A stretch of 64,000 nt of DNA from positions 124,001-188,000 of the forward strand of contig NZ_RBVZ01000003.1 of the NCBI RefSeq assembly GCF_004000435.1. Direction: 5' to 3'. This DNA is from Alexandriicola marinus (lineage in GTDB: Bacteria; Pseudomonadota; Alphaproteobacteria; Rhodobacterales; Rhodobacteraceae). This document shows, one piece after another, positions 45,261 through 56,947 of this stretch. The notes below the pieces were generated by a model. It did not search any database. It was given only the letters and a program-made list of their open reading frames with translations, and had not been told where the DNA came from. Position numbers and translations under genes: made by a program. Numbering within the stretch: position 1 is the first letter of the stretch; each line of letters begins with the position of its first letter.

Positions 45261-46280
45261 ATGACCGAACCCGATCCCACCCTCAGACCGGACCGCCAGC
45301 CCGAAGACCTCGACCGTGCGATGCGGCCACAAACGCTCGATGAATTCATCGGTCAGGCCGAGGCGCGCGCCAACCTCAAGGTCTTCATCGAAAGTGCGCG
45401 CCGCCGGGGCGAGGCGATGGACCACACCCTGTTTCATGGCCCGCCCGGTCTCGGCAAGACGACGCTTGCGCAGATCATGGCGCGCGAACTGGGCGTGAAT
45501 TTCCGCATGACATCGGGGCCGGTTCTGGCCAAGGCGGGCGATTTGGCCGCGATCCTCACCAATCTCGAGGCGCGCGACGTTCTTTTCATCGACGAAATTC
45601 ACCGCCTGAACCCGGCCGTGGAAGAGGTTCTGTATCCCGCGCTCGAGGATTTCGAACTGGACCTCGTGATCGGCGAAGGTCCCGCCGCGCGCACCGTGCG
45701 GATCGAGTTGCAGCCCTTCACCCTTGTCGGGGCCACGACGCGGCTTGGCCTGCTGACAACGCCGCTGCGCGATCGGTTCGGCATTCCCACCCGGCTGGAA
45801 TTCTACGACATCGACGAATTGCACGAGATCGTGCGCCGGGGTGCCCGGCTTCTGGGCGCACCGGCCGAGGATGACGGCGCGCGCGAGATCGCCCGCCGCG
45901 CCCGCGGCACGCCGCGCATCGCGGGCCGCCTGCTGCGCCGGGTCGTGGACTTCGCGATCGTCGAGGGCGATGGCCGTGTGGACCGCGCGATTGCCGACCG
46001 CGCCTTGACCCGGCTTGGCGTCGATTACCTTGGCCTCGACGGGGCCGACCGGCGGTATCTGACGCTGATTGCCGAAAGCTATTCGGGCGGTCCCGTGGGC
46101 ATCGAGACGCTGTCGGCGGCGCTCAGCGAAAGTCGCGACGCGCTCGAGGAGGTGATCGAGCCTTACCTTCTTCAACAGGGCCTGATCCAGCGCACCCCGC
46201 GTGGCCGGATGCTGGCCCAGAAGGCCTGGACCCATCTGGGCATCGCGCCCCCTCGGAGCCAGACCGACCTTTTCGAATAG
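45261..46280 (+). CDS. ruvB: Holliday junction DNA helicase motor RuvB
   Basis: 339 aa. Walker [13 protein letters not shown] (about 60-71), Walker [11 protein letters not shown] and sensor 1 [12 protein letters not shown] are typical. The C-terminal winged helix has [14 protein letters not shown]. It drives branch migration as an AAA+ hexamer with RuvA. It begins 9 nt after ruvA. Confidence 0.97.
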   Translation: MTEPDPTLRPDRQPEDLDRAMRPQTLDEFIGQAEARANLKVFIESARRRGEAMDHTLFHGPPGLGKTTLAQIMARELGVNFRMTSGPVLAKAGDLAAILTNLEARDVLFIDEIHRLNPAVEEVLYPALEDFELDLVIGEGPAARTVRIELQPFTLVGATTRLGLLTTPLRDRFGIPTRLEFYDIDELHEIVRRGARLLGAPAEDDGAREIARRARGTPRIAGRLLRRVVDFAIVEGDGRVDRAIADRALTRLGVDYLGLDGADRRYLTLIAESYSGGPVGIETLSAALSESRDALEEVIEPYLLQQGLIQRTPRGRMLAQKAWTHLGIAPPRSQTDLFE

Positions 46281-46287
46281 GCCAAAC

Positions 46288-46316
46288 ACTTGCGCCGCCT
46301 GGCGCGGTCTGCAAGT
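46288..46316 (+). repeat. Hairpin between ruvB and the next gene
   Basis: ACTTGC (46288-46293) pairs with GCAAGT (46311-46316), with an inner partial CCGC/GCGG pairing. It sits 8 nt after the ruvB stop and just before the next ATG at 46325. It has only a short T pair after it, so termination is unlikely; it may act in mRNA processing. Confidence 0.35.
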
Positions 46317-46324
46317 TGTTGGGC

Positions 46325-46954
46325 ATGCTTGATCATACTGAAATCGCGGCGCTCTTCACCCGCTCGGACGGCGAATTCCTCTTTGCCCGCTGGCAGCGGC
46401 CCATCGCGCCGGTGATCTTCGGCGTCGACGACGCGACACTGCCGGTTCTCAAGGGCGGGATCGAGGCCGTCGTGACGCTTGCCGGTCACAAGATGACAGA
46501 GGCCGATCCCGAACTCGGCACCAATCTGATGATGTTCTTTGTCGCCGAATGGGACGAGCTGCGCGAGGTCCCCGATCTCGACCGGCTTGTTCCCGGGATC
46601 GGCGACATCCTCGATCAGCTGGAGGCGGCGGGGGCGAACCAGTACCGGGTCTTTCGCTTCGAGGAAAGCGGCGCGATCCGCGCGGCCTTTGCCTTCATCC
46701 GGCTCGATGAGCACATGCGCGACGTGCCGGCGCAGACGCTCGCGCTCAGCCAGGCGGTGCAGCTGGCGCTCTTGTGGTCGGACGAGGCCTTTCAGAACAG
46801 CCCGCCACTTCTGATCGGACCCGACGGCGATGTCCTTCTCAAGCCCGAGATCGGGGCGCTTATCCGCGCGGCCTATGATCCGGCGATCCCCGTTATGGGG
46901 CGTGATCCCGCACTGGCCTACCGGCTTGCGGCCCGCGTCGACCGGCCCACATGA
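46325..46954 (+). CDS. Conserved-looking protein of unknown function, 209 aa
   Basis: ATG 46325 is chosen over TTG 46316. The protein is soluble and acidic. Features are FTRSDGEFLFARWQRPIAPV near the N-terminus, NLMMFFVAEWDELREVPDLD in the middle and AAYDPAIPVMGRDPALAYRL near the end. No catalytic motif, signal peptide or membrane helix is visible. Its stop overlaps the ybgC start (ATGA), which couples it to the Tol-Pal region. I do not recognise the family. Confidence 0.75.
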   Translation: MLDHTEIAALFTRSDGEFLFARWQRPIAPVIFGVDDATLPVLKGGIEAVVTLAGHKMTEADPELGTNLMMFFVAEWDELREVPDLDRLVPGIGDILDQLEAAGANQYRVFRFEESGAIRAAFAFIRLDEHMRDVPAQTLALSQAVQLALLWSDEAFQNSPPLLIGPDGDVLLKPEIGALIRAAYDPAIPVMGRDPALAYRLAARVDRPT

Positions 46955-47331
46955 CGCATGTTTTCCGCCTGCGCGTCTATTACGAAGACACCGATTTCGG
47001 CGGCATCGTCTATTATGCCAATTACCTGAAATACATCGAGCGCGCGCGCAGCGAATGGGTCCGGAGCATGGGCGTCGACCAGCGCCGGATGAAAGAGGAA
47101 ACCGGCGTGATATTCGCCGTGCGCCGGGTTGAGGCAGATTACCTCTCGCCCGCGCATTTCGACGATGAACTCGAGGTCAGGACCGAATTCCTTGAATTCG
47201 GATCGGCCAAGGTGATCCTGCGGCAGGAAATCTGGCGCGAAGAGACCAGGTTGTTCGTCGGCGTGGTGACACTTGTCGCCATCGGGGACGGCGGCTGGCC
47301 CACGCGCATACCGGCGATACTCCGCCCATAA
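46951..47331 (+). CDS. ybgC: Tol-Pal-associated acyl-CoA thioesterase YbgC
   Basis: 126 aa hotdog-fold protein. YYEDTDFGGIVYYANYLKY (10-28) holds the catalytic Asp 15, equivalent to Asp 18 of E. coli YbgC, and YLSPAHFDDELEVRTEF is the next conserved block. It hydrolyses acyl-CoA thioesters in the cytoplasm and usually heads the tol operon, as here. Confidence 0.94.
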   Translation: MTHVFRLRVYYEDTDFGGIVYYANYLKYIERARSEWVRSMGVDQRRMKEETGVIFAVRRVEADYLSPAHFDDELEVRTEFLEFGSAKVILRQEIWREETRLFVGVVTLVAIGDGGWPTRIPAILRP

Positions 47332-47480
47332 TGGCCCAGCGCGGGGAAGATCGCGCGCATTTTCACCGCCCCGACGCACTGTTCGATTGGATTTCCCGCG
47401 ACCGATGCGATAGAGGTCGGTCAAGTGAGCCGCGAAAGATGGCCACGCGAACATGTACCGGCGCGACAAAGAGCAGGCAG

Positions 47481-48155
47481 ATGGAACACGCAAGCGACTT
47501 CACGATGTGGGCGTTGTTCGCCCGCGCGACCCTTATCGTCAAATTCGTCATGGTCATGCTGGTGCTGGCCTCGGTCTGGTGCTGGGCGGTCATTATCGAC
47601 AAGGCGATCCAGTATCGCCGCGCCCGGCGCGAGGCTGCGGCTTTCGACCGGGCCTTCTGGTCCGGTGAACCCCTCGACCAGCTGTTCGAGGAGATCGGAC
47701 CCGCCCCCACGGGCCAGAGCGAAAAGATATTCGCCGCCGGCATGCTGGAATGGCGTCGATCCCACCGGCAGGATGGCGGGCTGATCGCGGGCGCGCAGGC
47801 CCGGATCGATCGTTCCATGGACGTGGCCATCGCCAAGGAGGCAAGCCGCCTGCAAAAAGGGCTGCCGGTTCTGGCGACCGTCGGCTCCACCGCCCCGTTC
47901 GTCGGCCTCTTCGGGACGGTCTGGGGCATCATGAACGCCTTCATCGAGATTGCCGAACAGCAGAACACCAATCTGGCCGTCGTGGCGCCCGGCATCGCCG
48001 AGGCCCTCTTGGCGACGGGTCTGGGCCTTCTCGCTGCGATCCCGGCGGTCATCTATTACAACAAGCTTTCCGCAGACAGCGACCGCATCGTCGGCAATTA
48101 CGAGGCCTTTGCCGACGAATTCGCCACGATCCTTTCCCGCCAGCTGGACAGCTGA
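47481..48155 (+). CDS. tolQ: Tol-Pal system proton channel subunit TolQ
   Basis: 224 aa from the ATG at 47481. Three membrane helices: an N-terminal one (about 15-37), then a pair around LPVLATVGSTAPFVGLFGTV (about 130-149) and VAPGIAEALLATGLGLLAAI (about 169-188), the conserved MotA/TolQ/ExbB core. With TolR it uses the proton gradient to energise TolA during cell division. Confidence 0.95.
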   Translation: MEHASDFTMWALFARATLIVKFVMVMLVLASVWCWAVIIDKAIQYRRARREAAAFDRAFWSGEPLDQLFEEIGPAPTGQSEKIFAAGMLEWRRSHRQDGGLIAGAQARIDRSMDVAIAKEASRLQKGLPVLATVGSTAPFVGLFGTVWGIMNAFIEIAEQQNTNLAVVAPGIAEALLATGLGLLAAIPAVIYYNKLSADSDRIVGNYEAFADEFATILSRQLDS

Positions 48156-48158
48156 GCC

Positions 48159-48653
48159 ATGGGTGCCGGTGTCATGAAATCCGAAAGCGGGGGCGGGGGA
48201 TCGCGCCGCCGCCGCCGTCGCGGCCGGACCCAGCCGATGGCCGAGATCAACGTTACGCCCTTTGTCGACGTGATGCTTGTGCTGCTGATCATCTTCATGG
48301 TCGCCGCCCCGCTTCTGACCGTGGGCGTGCCGGTTGAATTGCCCAAGACGGCGGCCAACGCGCTGCCCACCGACGAGGAAGAGCCGCTGACGGTGACGAT
48401 CACCGGCGAAGGCTTCCTTCTGATCCAGAATACGCAGGTGACCGATGACGAATTGGTCCCGCGCCTGCAAGGCATCGCCGCGGAACGCACGTCGGACCGG
48501 ATCTTCGTGCGCGCCGACGGCGCCAATGTCTGGAACCGCGTGGCCGAGGTGATGGGCGCGCTCAACGCGGCCGGATTTTCCGAGATCGGTCTGGTGACCG
48601 ATATCGGCGGGCCGTCCCTTGACGGGTCGGACCAAGCGGTCGGCGACGAATAG
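48159..48653 (+). CDS. tolR: Tol-Pal system protein TolR
   Basis: 164 aa. A basic N-terminus (RRRRRRGRTQPMAEINVTPF) leads into one membrane helix, FVDVMLVLLIIFMVAAPLL, with the essential Asp in FVDVML. The periplasmic part includes VELPKTAANALP and IFVRADGANVWNRV. It is the ExbD/TolR stator partner of TolQ and begins 3 nt after it. Confidence 0.94.
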   Translation: MGAGVMKSESGGGGSRRRRRRGRTQPMAEINVTPFVDVMLVLLIIFMVAAPLLTVGVPVELPKTAANALPTDEEEPLTVTITGEGFLLIQNTQVTDDELVPRLQGIAAERTSDRIFVRADGANVWNRVAEVMGALNAAGFSEIGLVTDIGGPSLDGSDQAVGDE

Positions 48654-48670
48654 GATCGCGGCGTAGCGCC

Positions 48671-49804
48671 ATGGAGAACGAAGACGCCATCTTCGAGGAC
48701 GACGCGACGGACGGCGCGGCGCGGATGACCACAGGCACCGCCCTGTCCGCGCTGGGTCATGTCGCGCTCGTGGGCTGGCTTGTCATGGGGTGGGGGCTCG
48801 AGCAGGATCCGCTGCCCTTCGATGTGACCGATGTCTCTGTCATCTCGGGCGAGGATTACGCGGCCCTCGTGGCCGCGACCTCGCCGCAGCCCGACATCTT
48901 CGAACCCGCCGCGCCAGAGCAGCCGCAGATCGAAACGCCCGCCGCCGTCACGCCGCCGGAGGAGGCCGCGCCCGAACCGCCCCCTGACACGCCGCCACCC
49001 ACGCCGCCCGAACCACCGGTCGATGAGTTGCCACCGCCCGAGCCGCCCGAACAGGCGCCCCAGACCGAGGTGACCGATACCGTTCCGCAATTGTCGGAAC
49101 CTGCGCCGGTCGCGCCGCCGCCGCAGGCACCGACCGAAACGCCCCGGCCGCAGCCGCGGCCTGCGCCGCGCGTGGCCCCCGAGGCTGCGCCCGCCCCGCC
49201 GCCCGATGCCGATGTCGCGCCTGTCGTCCAGCAGGAGGCCGCGCCCGATCCCACCCCCGATATCCCCGTCGAGGAGGAACAGGACCAGGCTGCGCCGGAG
49301 GAAGCCACGACCGAGATCGTGACCGAGGCCGAGGAGCCGTCCGGCGCCGTCGAAACAGCAATCCGGCCGCCCGCACGGCCTGCCCGGCCGACGCCGCCCG
49401 CAGAACCGGCCTCCGATCCGATCGCCGACGCGGTGGCCGATGCCGTCGCGGATGCGGTCACCGGCGCGGCCGAAGCCTCCGGTCCACCGCTCACCGGGGC
49501 CGAACTTGATGCGTTCCGCATCTCGGTTCAGCAATGCTGGGTCGTCGATCCGGGGTCCGAATCCGCCCGCGTGACCGTCACCTTGGCATTCGAACTTGAC
49601 CGGGATGGCCGGGTGATCGGCAACCAGGTAGAGATGCTTGGGAATTCCGGTGGTTCCTCCGCAGCCGTCAATACCGCGTTCGAGGCAGCCCGCCGTGCGG
49701 TCCTGCGCTGTCAGGCGGGGGGCTTCCCGCTTCCCGCCGACAAGTATGATCAGTGGCGGCTGGTCGAGATGACGTTCAACCCTTCGGAGATGCGCATCAG
49801 ATGA
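48671..49804 (+). CDS. tolA: Tol-Pal system protein TolA with Pro-rich spacer
   Basis: 377 aa. One membrane helix near residues 22-40 ([19 protein letters not shown]) is followed by a spacer of roughly 200 residues dominated by Pro, Glu and Ala. The C-terminal domain has [20 protein letters not shown] and the TonB-like end. The spacer replaces the Ala/Lys-rich helix of enterobacterial TolA. It links TolQR to Pal/TolB across the periplasm. Confidence 0.88.
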   Translation: MENEDAIFEDDATDGAARMTTGTALSALGHVALVGWLVMGWGLEQDPLPFDVTDVSVISGEDYAALVAATSPQPDIFEPAAPEQPQIETPAAVTPPEEAAPEPPPDTPPPTPPEPPVDELPPPEPPEQAPQTEVTDTVPQLSEPAPVAPPPQAPTETPRPQPRPAPRVAPEAAPAPPPDADVAPVVQQEAAPDPTPDIPVEEEQDQAAPEEATTEIVTEAEEPSGAVETAIRPPARPARPTPPAEPASDPIADAVADAVADAVTGAAEASGPPLTGAELDAFRISVQQCWVVDPGSESARVTVTLAFELDRDGRVIGNQVEMLGNSGGSSAAVNTAFEAARRAVLRCQAGGFPLPADKYDQWRLVEMTFNPSEMRIR

Positions 49805-49941
49805 TCCCGACGATTACGGCCCGCATCCCTTCGGCGATCCTTTGCCGCTTGCGTCCTGCCGCTTTCTTGATCAACGCAGTCCGGTTAATATGTACGGCGA
49901 CCCCCGTCCGTCGACGCGGCGCAACAACGAGGAACCTGATT

Positions 49942-51276
49942 TTGAAACCGGTCTTGAGTGTCCTGATCCTGGCCATGGCCGCGCTGTTTGCCTCGGGGCT
50001 GTCCGCCCCGGGCCTGAAGGCGCAAGAGCCGCTGCGCATCGAGATCACCGAAGGCGTCATCGAACCCTTGCCCTTCGCGATCCCGATGTTCGTCGCCGAA
50101 ACCGCCGGCGCTTCGGATGTCGCGCGCGATATCACGGGCCTGGTCTCGGCCGACCTTACGGGAACCGGGTTGTTTCGGGAAATCCCGGCCTCGGCCCATA
50201 TCAGCCAGGTCGCCACCTTCGCGCAGCCGGTGGCCTATGCCGATTGGCGCGCGATCAATGCGCAGGCCCTGATCATCGGCGCGGTGTCCGTCAACGGCAG
50301 CCAGCTGGTCGTCAAGTTCCGCCTCTACGATGTCTTTTCGGGCGAAGAGCTGGGCGACGGCCTGCAATTCGCGGGCACGACGGATGGCTGGCGGCGGATC
50401 GCCCACAAGGTCTCTGACGCTGTCTATTCCCGGATCACCGGCGAGGGCGGCTATTTCGACAGCCGGATCGTCTTTGTCTCGGAAACCGGGCCCAAGGACA
50501 ACCGGCTCAAGCGGTTGGCGATCATGGATTACGACGGCGCGAACGTGCAGTTCCTGACCGACAGCGGCGCGCTTGTTCTTGCGCCGCGGTTCTCGCCCAC
50601 GGGCGACCGGGTGCTTTACACCAGCTATGAGAGCGGCTTTCCCCGGATCAACGTGCTTGACGTGGCCTCGGTCGGGCGGCGGCAATTGCCCACCGCCGAA
50701 GGCTCGATGGCTTTTACCCCGCGCTTTTCCCGGGATGGCGGTCAGGTGATCTACAGCCTGTCGAACGGCGGCAACACCGATATCTGGCGCACCGATCTGG
50801 CCAGCGGTCAGCATACCCAGCTGACCAATGCGCCGTCGATCGAAACCGCGCCGTCGCTGTCCCCGGACGGAAGCCGGATCGTCTTTGAAAGCGACCGCTC
50901 CGGCACCCAACAGCTTTATATCATGTCGGCCAACGGTGGGGAGCCGACCCGCATCTCCTTTGGCGAGGGTCGCTATGGCTCCCCCGTCTGGAGCCCGCGC
51001 GGCGACCTCATCGCCTTTACCAAGCAGAATGCCGGACGGTTCCACATCGGTGTCATGCGCACCGACGGCTCGGAAGAGCGGCTCTTGACGGCGTCCTTCC
51101 TCGACGAGGGGCCGACGTGGGCGCCCAATGGCCGCGTCTTGATGTTCACCCGCGAAACGCAGGGCGCCTCGGGCGGCCCACGTCTCTATAGTGTCGACAT
51201 TTCCGGGCGGAACCTGAGGCAACTGCCGTTGTCGGGCTTTGCCTCCGATCCCTCCTGGGGGCCGTTGCAGCAATGA
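49942..51276 (+). CDS. tolB: Tol-Pal system beta-propeller protein TolB
   Basis: 444 aa. The best start is TTG 49942, about 8 nt after AGGA; CTG or ATT just upstream are less likely and no ATG fits. A signal peptide ends near SAPGLKA. After an N-terminal domain ([20 protein letters not shown]), the propeller repeats read as [40 protein letters not shown] and [20 protein letters not shown]. It binds Pal in the periplasm. Confidence 0.95.
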   Translation: MKPVLSVLILAMAALFASGLSAPGLKAQEPLRIEITEGVIEPLPFAIPMFVAETAGASDVARDITGLVSADLTGTGLFREIPASAHISQVATFAQPVAYADWRAINAQALIIGAVSVNGSQLVVKFRLYDVFSGEELGDGLQFAGTTDGWRRIAHKVSDAVYSRITGEGGYFDSRIVFVSETGPKDNRLKRLAIMDYDGANVQFLTDSGALVLAPRFSPTGDRVLYTSYESGFPRINVLDVASVGRRQLPTAEGSMAFTPRFSRDGGQVIYSLSNGGNTDIWRTDLASGQHTQLTNAPSIETAPSLSPDGSRIVFESDRSGTQQLYIMSANGGEPTRISFGEGRYGSPVWSPRGDLIAFTKQNAGRFHIGVMRTDGSEERLLTASFLDEGPTWAPNGRVLMFTRETQGASGGPRLYSVDISGRNLRQLPLSGFASDPSWGPLQQ

Positions 51277-51359
51277 CATGCTTCGTGAACGTTGCGCGTT
51301 CCCTGGGTCCGCGCGGCGTGCTACCTTTCCCGCAAATGAGCAGATAACAGGCAAAAGCC

Positions 51360-51881
51360 ATGATGAACCTCACGAAAGCCACGATCCTGATCGGCGCCTT
51401 GGCGCTGTCGGCTTGCACCAATCCCGACCGGTTCGGCGGAACCGGCACCGGAAACAACCCCGGAACGATCGCGCTCGAGAATGCCGATCAACTGACCGGG
51501 ATCAACGACGTGACCAGCCCCGAGTACTTCACCCAGGCCATCGGCGACCGCGTCTTTTTCGAGGTCGATCAGGTCACGTTGACCGCGGCCGCCCGCGCCA
51601 CGCTGGACGGTCAGGCGCAATGGCTGATCGGCAACGTCGACTATCTGGCCATCATCGAAGGCCATGCCGACGAGCAGGGCACCCGCGAATACAACATCGC
51701 GCTTGGCGATCGCCGGGCCAACGCGGTGCGCGATTATCTGGTCAGCAAGGGTGTTCCCGCCAGCCGTCTCCGGACGCTGAGCTATGGTAAAGAACGCCCG
51801 GTGGCGACATGCTCCGATGAATCGTGCTATTCTCAGAACCGTCGCGCGGTCACGGTGATTTCGGTGGCCTCGATCGGCTGA
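51360..51881 (+). CDS. pal: Peptidoglycan-associated lipoprotein Pal
   Basis: 173 aa. The lipobox LSAC places the lipidated Cys at 19. The OmpA-like domain shows VFFEVDQVTLTAAARATLDG, then IEGHADEQGTREYNIALGDR and RANAVRDYLVSKGVP, which bind peptidoglycan diaminopimelate. It anchors the outer membrane to the wall and interacts with TolB and TolA. Confidence 0.96.
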   Translation: MMNLTKATILIGALALSACTNPDRFGGTGTGNNPGTIALENADQLTGINDVTSPEYFTQAIGDRVFFEVDQVTLTAAARATLDGQAQWLIGNVDYLAIIEGHADEQGTREYNIALGDRRANAVRDYLVSKGVPASRLRTLSYGKERPVATCSDESCYSQNRRAVTVISVASIG

Positions 51882-51903
51882 ACATAGCCTTTGGGGGGTG
51901 GTG

Positions 51904-52731
51904 ATGAGATTGGGAAAGACGCTGCTGGCAGCGGCTGTTCTGGCGGTAACCGGTTTCGGCGTGTCGGCGCAGGATCGCGACGCGACACTGGCCGATATCC
52001 GCCAACAGCTTTCGGTGCTCTATGGTGAGGTCCAGAGCCTGAGGTCCGAACTGACGGCCACGGGCGGGGCCGCAACCGGTGTCGCGGGCACGACCCCGCT
52101 GGACCGGCTGGCCGCGATAGAGGCCGAATTGCAGCGCCTCACCGCCAAGACCGAACAGCTGGAATTCCGGATCAACCGGATCACGGTGGACGGCACCAAC
52201 CGGATCGGCGATCTCGAGTTCCGCCTTTGCGAGCTTGAGGAGGGATGCGACATCTCGCTTCTGGGGGACACGCCGTCGCTGGGCGGTGTCGACAGCGCGG
52301 CGCAGATTCCCGTCCCGTCGGAAGAGCCCGCGACCGGGCCCGCCCTCGCGGTGGGCGAGCAGGCCGATTTCGACGCGGCGCAGGCGGATTTGTCGAATGG
52401 CAACCTGCAGGCGGCAGCCGATCGGTTCTCGGCCTTCGTGTCGACCTATCCCGGCAGCCCGCTCAGCGCCGAGGCATATTATCTGCGGGGCGAGGCGCTC
52501 GAAGGTCTGGGTCAGCTCAGCGCCGCGGCGCGATCCTATCTCGACAGTTTTTCGGGCGATCCAAGTGGGGTGGTGGCCCCGGACGCGCTGTTCAAGCTGG
52601 GGACCTCGCTCGCCTCGCTGGGGCAGATCGAGGATGCCTGCGTGACCTTGCGCGAAGTCGCAAACCGGTTTCCCGCCTCTGCCGCAGTGCCCGACGCCAA
52701 TGCCGCCATCCAGGAGTTGGGTTGCGCGTGA
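51904..52731 (+). CDS. cpoB: Tol-Pal accessory protein CpoB (YbgF)
   Basis: 275 aa from the ATG at 51904; GTG codons at 51898 and 51901 overlap the G-rich ribosome site. The signal peptide ends VSAQ. A coiled coil follows (about 25-100, LADIRQQLSVLYGEVQSLRS), then a Cys pair (CELEEGC), then TPR repeats (DLSNGNLQAAADRFSAFVST and on). It coordinates envelope synthesis and Tol function. Its stop overlaps the tilS GTG. Confidence 0.9.
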   Translation: MRLGKTLLAAAVLAVTGFGVSAQDRDATLADIRQQLSVLYGEVQSLRSELTATGGAATGVAGTTPLDRLAAIEAELQRLTAKTEQLEFRINRITVDGTNRIGDLEFRLCELEEGCDISLLGDTPSLGGVDSAAQIPVPSEEPATGPALAVGEQADFDAAQADLSNGNLQAAADRFSAFVSTYPGSPLSAEAYYLRGEALEGLGQLSAAARSYLDSFSGDPSGVVAPDALFKLGTSLASLGQIEDACVTLREVANRFPASAAVPDANAAIQELGCA

Positions 52732-54065
52732 CGCCCGAAGCCGCGTTTGACCGGGCGCTCGATTTTTTTATCGACGGCAAACATGGCGACGCGCTGGGTG
52801 TCGCCGTCTCGGGCGGTGGTGACAGCGTCGCCTTGATGCATCTGGCCTGTTCCTGGTGTCGGGCGCATGGCATCCGGCTCGAAGTGGCGACCGTCGATCA
52901 CAGGCTCCGGTCCGAAGCCGCCGAGGAGGCCAACGCCGTGGCATCAGCGGCCGAGGCGCTGGGCCTTCGCCACGACACGCTTGTCTGGGACGATTGGGAC
53001 GGCCGCGGCAACCTGCAGGCCCGCGCGCGCGAGGCCCGACGGGCGCTCTTGCACCGATGGTCGCTCGAGAGGGGCCTGTCCTTGGTCCTTCTGGGGCACA
53101 CGGCCGATGATCAGGCAGAAACTTTCCTGATGCGGCTTGCGCGCGGGTCGGGTGTCGATGGCCTGTCCGGGATCGACGAGGTGGACCGGGACGCGCTCTT
53201 CATCCGCCCGCTTCTCTCCGTTCGCCGGGCCGACCTGCGCGACTGGCTGATGCAGAGGGGCATCGACTGGATCGATGATCCTTCGAACGAGGATACGCGG
53301 TTCGACCGGATCAAGGCGCGCAGGGCGCTGGAACTGCTCGAGCCGATGGGACTGACGCCCGATCGGTTGATCTCGACGGCAGGCCACATGAACCGGGCAC
53401 GTCGGTCGCTCTGGCACGCGGCGGCTGATTATGCCGATCGCCATGTGCGGGTGGAGGGCGGAGATCTGATCTTCGACGCGGATTCGCTCTGGCTGGGCCG
53501 GTCCGACACGGAGGCGCGGGTCTTCACGGCGGCGATTCGCTGGATCGGTAACGGCGCCTACCGTCCGCGCTATGACGCCGCGCTTCAGGCCGCCGAGGCG
53601 CTGCGGCGGGGCGAGGCCCGGACGCTGGGTGGTGTTTCCATGTTGCCGGAGGGGGGCGGTGCCCGGCTAAGGCGCGAATTGTCTGCCTGCCCGCCGCCCA
53701 TGATCGTTCCTTTCGGCACATCGGCGGCCCTCAGCTGGGAGGAGCGGTGGATCATCTCGCCGCCTGAAGGCGTCCAAGACCTTGTCAAGACACGCAATTT
53801 TTCTGACACTTTGCCCGAGAGCCTGACCCTTGGTCCCCTCGGTCCCGCGATCCGCGATATCGACGACTGGCGCGCTATCGGCTTACCGCGCGAAAGCTTG
53901 ATGACGACCCCGGCGCTTTTCGATCAGGGGGAACTTGTCGCGGCCCCACTGGCCGGTCTTGCAAACGGATGGTCCGCCCGCCTTTCGCCCGATTTTCGCA
54001 GCTTTTTGCTGTCAGGCTCAGAAAGAATGGGCGCCGATCCGTCGCACCGCACCGTTTCGCATTGA
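52728..54065 (+). CDS. tilS: tRNA(Ile)-lysidine synthase TilS
   Basis: 445 aa from GTG 52728 (GTGA overlap with cpoB); TTG 52722 is an alternative. The PP-loop SGGGDSVAL (28-36) and [20 protein letters not shown] (about 124-143) are diagnostic of the N-type ATP pyrophosphatase domain. It converts the wobble C of the AUA-reading tRNA-Ile to lysidine, and sits next to ftsH as in many bacteria. Confidence 0.94.
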   Translation: MTPEAAFDRALDFFIDGKHGDALGVAVSGGGDSVALMHLACSWCRAHGIRLEVATVDHRLRSEAAEEANAVASAAEALGLRHDTLVWDDWDGRGNLQARAREARRALLHRWSLERGLSLVLLGHTADDQAETFLMRLARGSGVDGLSGIDEVDRDALFIRPLLSVRRADLRDWLMQRGIDWIDDPSNEDTRFDRIKARRALELLEPMGLTPDRLISTAGHMNRARRSLWHAAADYADRHVRVEGGDLIFDADSLWLGRSDTEARVFTAAIRWIGNGAYRPRYDAALQAAEALRRGEARTLGGVSMLPEGGGARLRRELSACPPPMIVPFGTSAALSWEERWIISPPEGVQDLVKTRNFSDTLPESLTLGPLGPAIRDIDDWRAIGLPRESLMTTPALFDQGELVAAPLAGLANGWSARLSPDFRSFLLSGSERMGADPSHRTVSH

Positions 54066-54147
54066 AGATCGGGGCCTGATCTCTATCTTAGAGACATGGT
54101 TGAAGGTGGTTTCGCCGCCTCCCGCCCAAGCTTGTGAGGAGATTCCC

Positions 54148-56073
<1,926 letters not shown>

Positions 56074-56098
56074 TCACCCGATAGGCAGAAACGACCCC

Positions 56099-56131
56099 AA
56101 CGCCCCGGTGCCACAGCGCCGGGGCGTTTTT
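56099..56131 (+). terminator. Rho-independent terminator after ftsH
   Basis: AACGCCCCGG pairs with CCGGGGCGTT (perfect 10-bp stem; inner GC/GC can add to it) and runs into TTTTT. It begins 25 nt after the ftsH stop and closes the tol-tilS-ftsH gene run. Confidence 0.92.
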
Positions 56132-56205
56132 CATTCGCCCTTCGACTTGCAGTTGGCCAAGCGACATGGAAACTGCCTGCGTGAGCCCCAGTCCGGAGAC
56201 CGCCC

Positions 56206-56787
56206 ATGCCCGCCCTGAAAAAGACCGACATATCGGGAACCATCGTCTGGTTGGGACGCGTCCCCCATCGGGACGCCGACGAGATCGAGACCGATGGCCT
56301 GACAGAAATGACGCTGACCTTCGCGGGCCTCGAAGGAGAGGTTCATGCCGGCCTGACCCGCCCGTCCTGCAGCCGGGTCTCCACCCAGTATCCGCGCGGC
56401 ACCGAGATCCGGAACGTCCGGCAGCTGAGCGTCGTAAGCGAGGAAGAGCTGGACCGGATCGCGGCCAGCCTCGGCCTGCCGCAGATCGATCCGCGCTGGC
56501 TCGGCGCGTCGGTCGTAATCCGGGGCATCCCCGATTTCAGCCATGTGCCACCTTCGTCGCGGCTTCAGGCCGAGGGCGGCTGCACCCTGACGGTCGATAT
56601 GCAGAACCGGCCTTGCCACCTGCCCGCAATGACGATCGAAGCGGTGGCCGAAGGCCACGGCAAGGGCTTCAAACAGGCGGCCAAGGGGCTGCGCGGCGTG
56701 ACGGCCTGGGTCGAGCGCGAGGGCATTCTGCGCCTTGGCCACACGGTCACGCTGCATGTTCCCGATCAACGGGCCTGGGCTCCCTGA
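56206..56787 (+). CDS. MOSC domain protein
   Basis: 193 aa. The middle resembles the MOSC fold of sulfur-carrier domains: GLTRPSCSRVSTQYPRGTEI supplies the conserved Cys, and RWLGASVVIRGIPDFSHVPP follows. The end GRGVTAWVEREG-like segment ([19 protein letters not shown]) closes the beta-barrel. Related proteins handle sulfur for molybdenum cofactor or detoxify hydroxylated bases. The specific substrate is unknown. It stands alone between two transcription units. Confidence 0.8.
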   Translation: MPALKKTDISGTIVWLGRVPHRDADEIETDGLTEMTLTFAGLEGEVHAGLTRPSCSRVSTQYPRGTEIRNVRQLSVVSEEELDRIAASLGLPQIDPRWLGASVVIRGIPDFSHVPPSSRLQAEGGCTLTVDMQNRPCHLPAMTIEAVAEGHGKGFKQAAKGLRGVTAWVEREGILRLGHTVTLHVPDQRAWAP

Positions 56788-56947
56788 CTTCCGGGATCGG
56801 TGGAGATCGTTTCCAATGTGAAACCGCGTTTCGCCCTTTGGGCGATTCCGATGGCCAAAATGTCGCAATCGCTGTGTGCGATCCGGTAGGGCCTGATTAG
56901 AAGAGCGATCAAAGACATGCGTCCCGGACCGGGGAAGGGAGTTCCAA

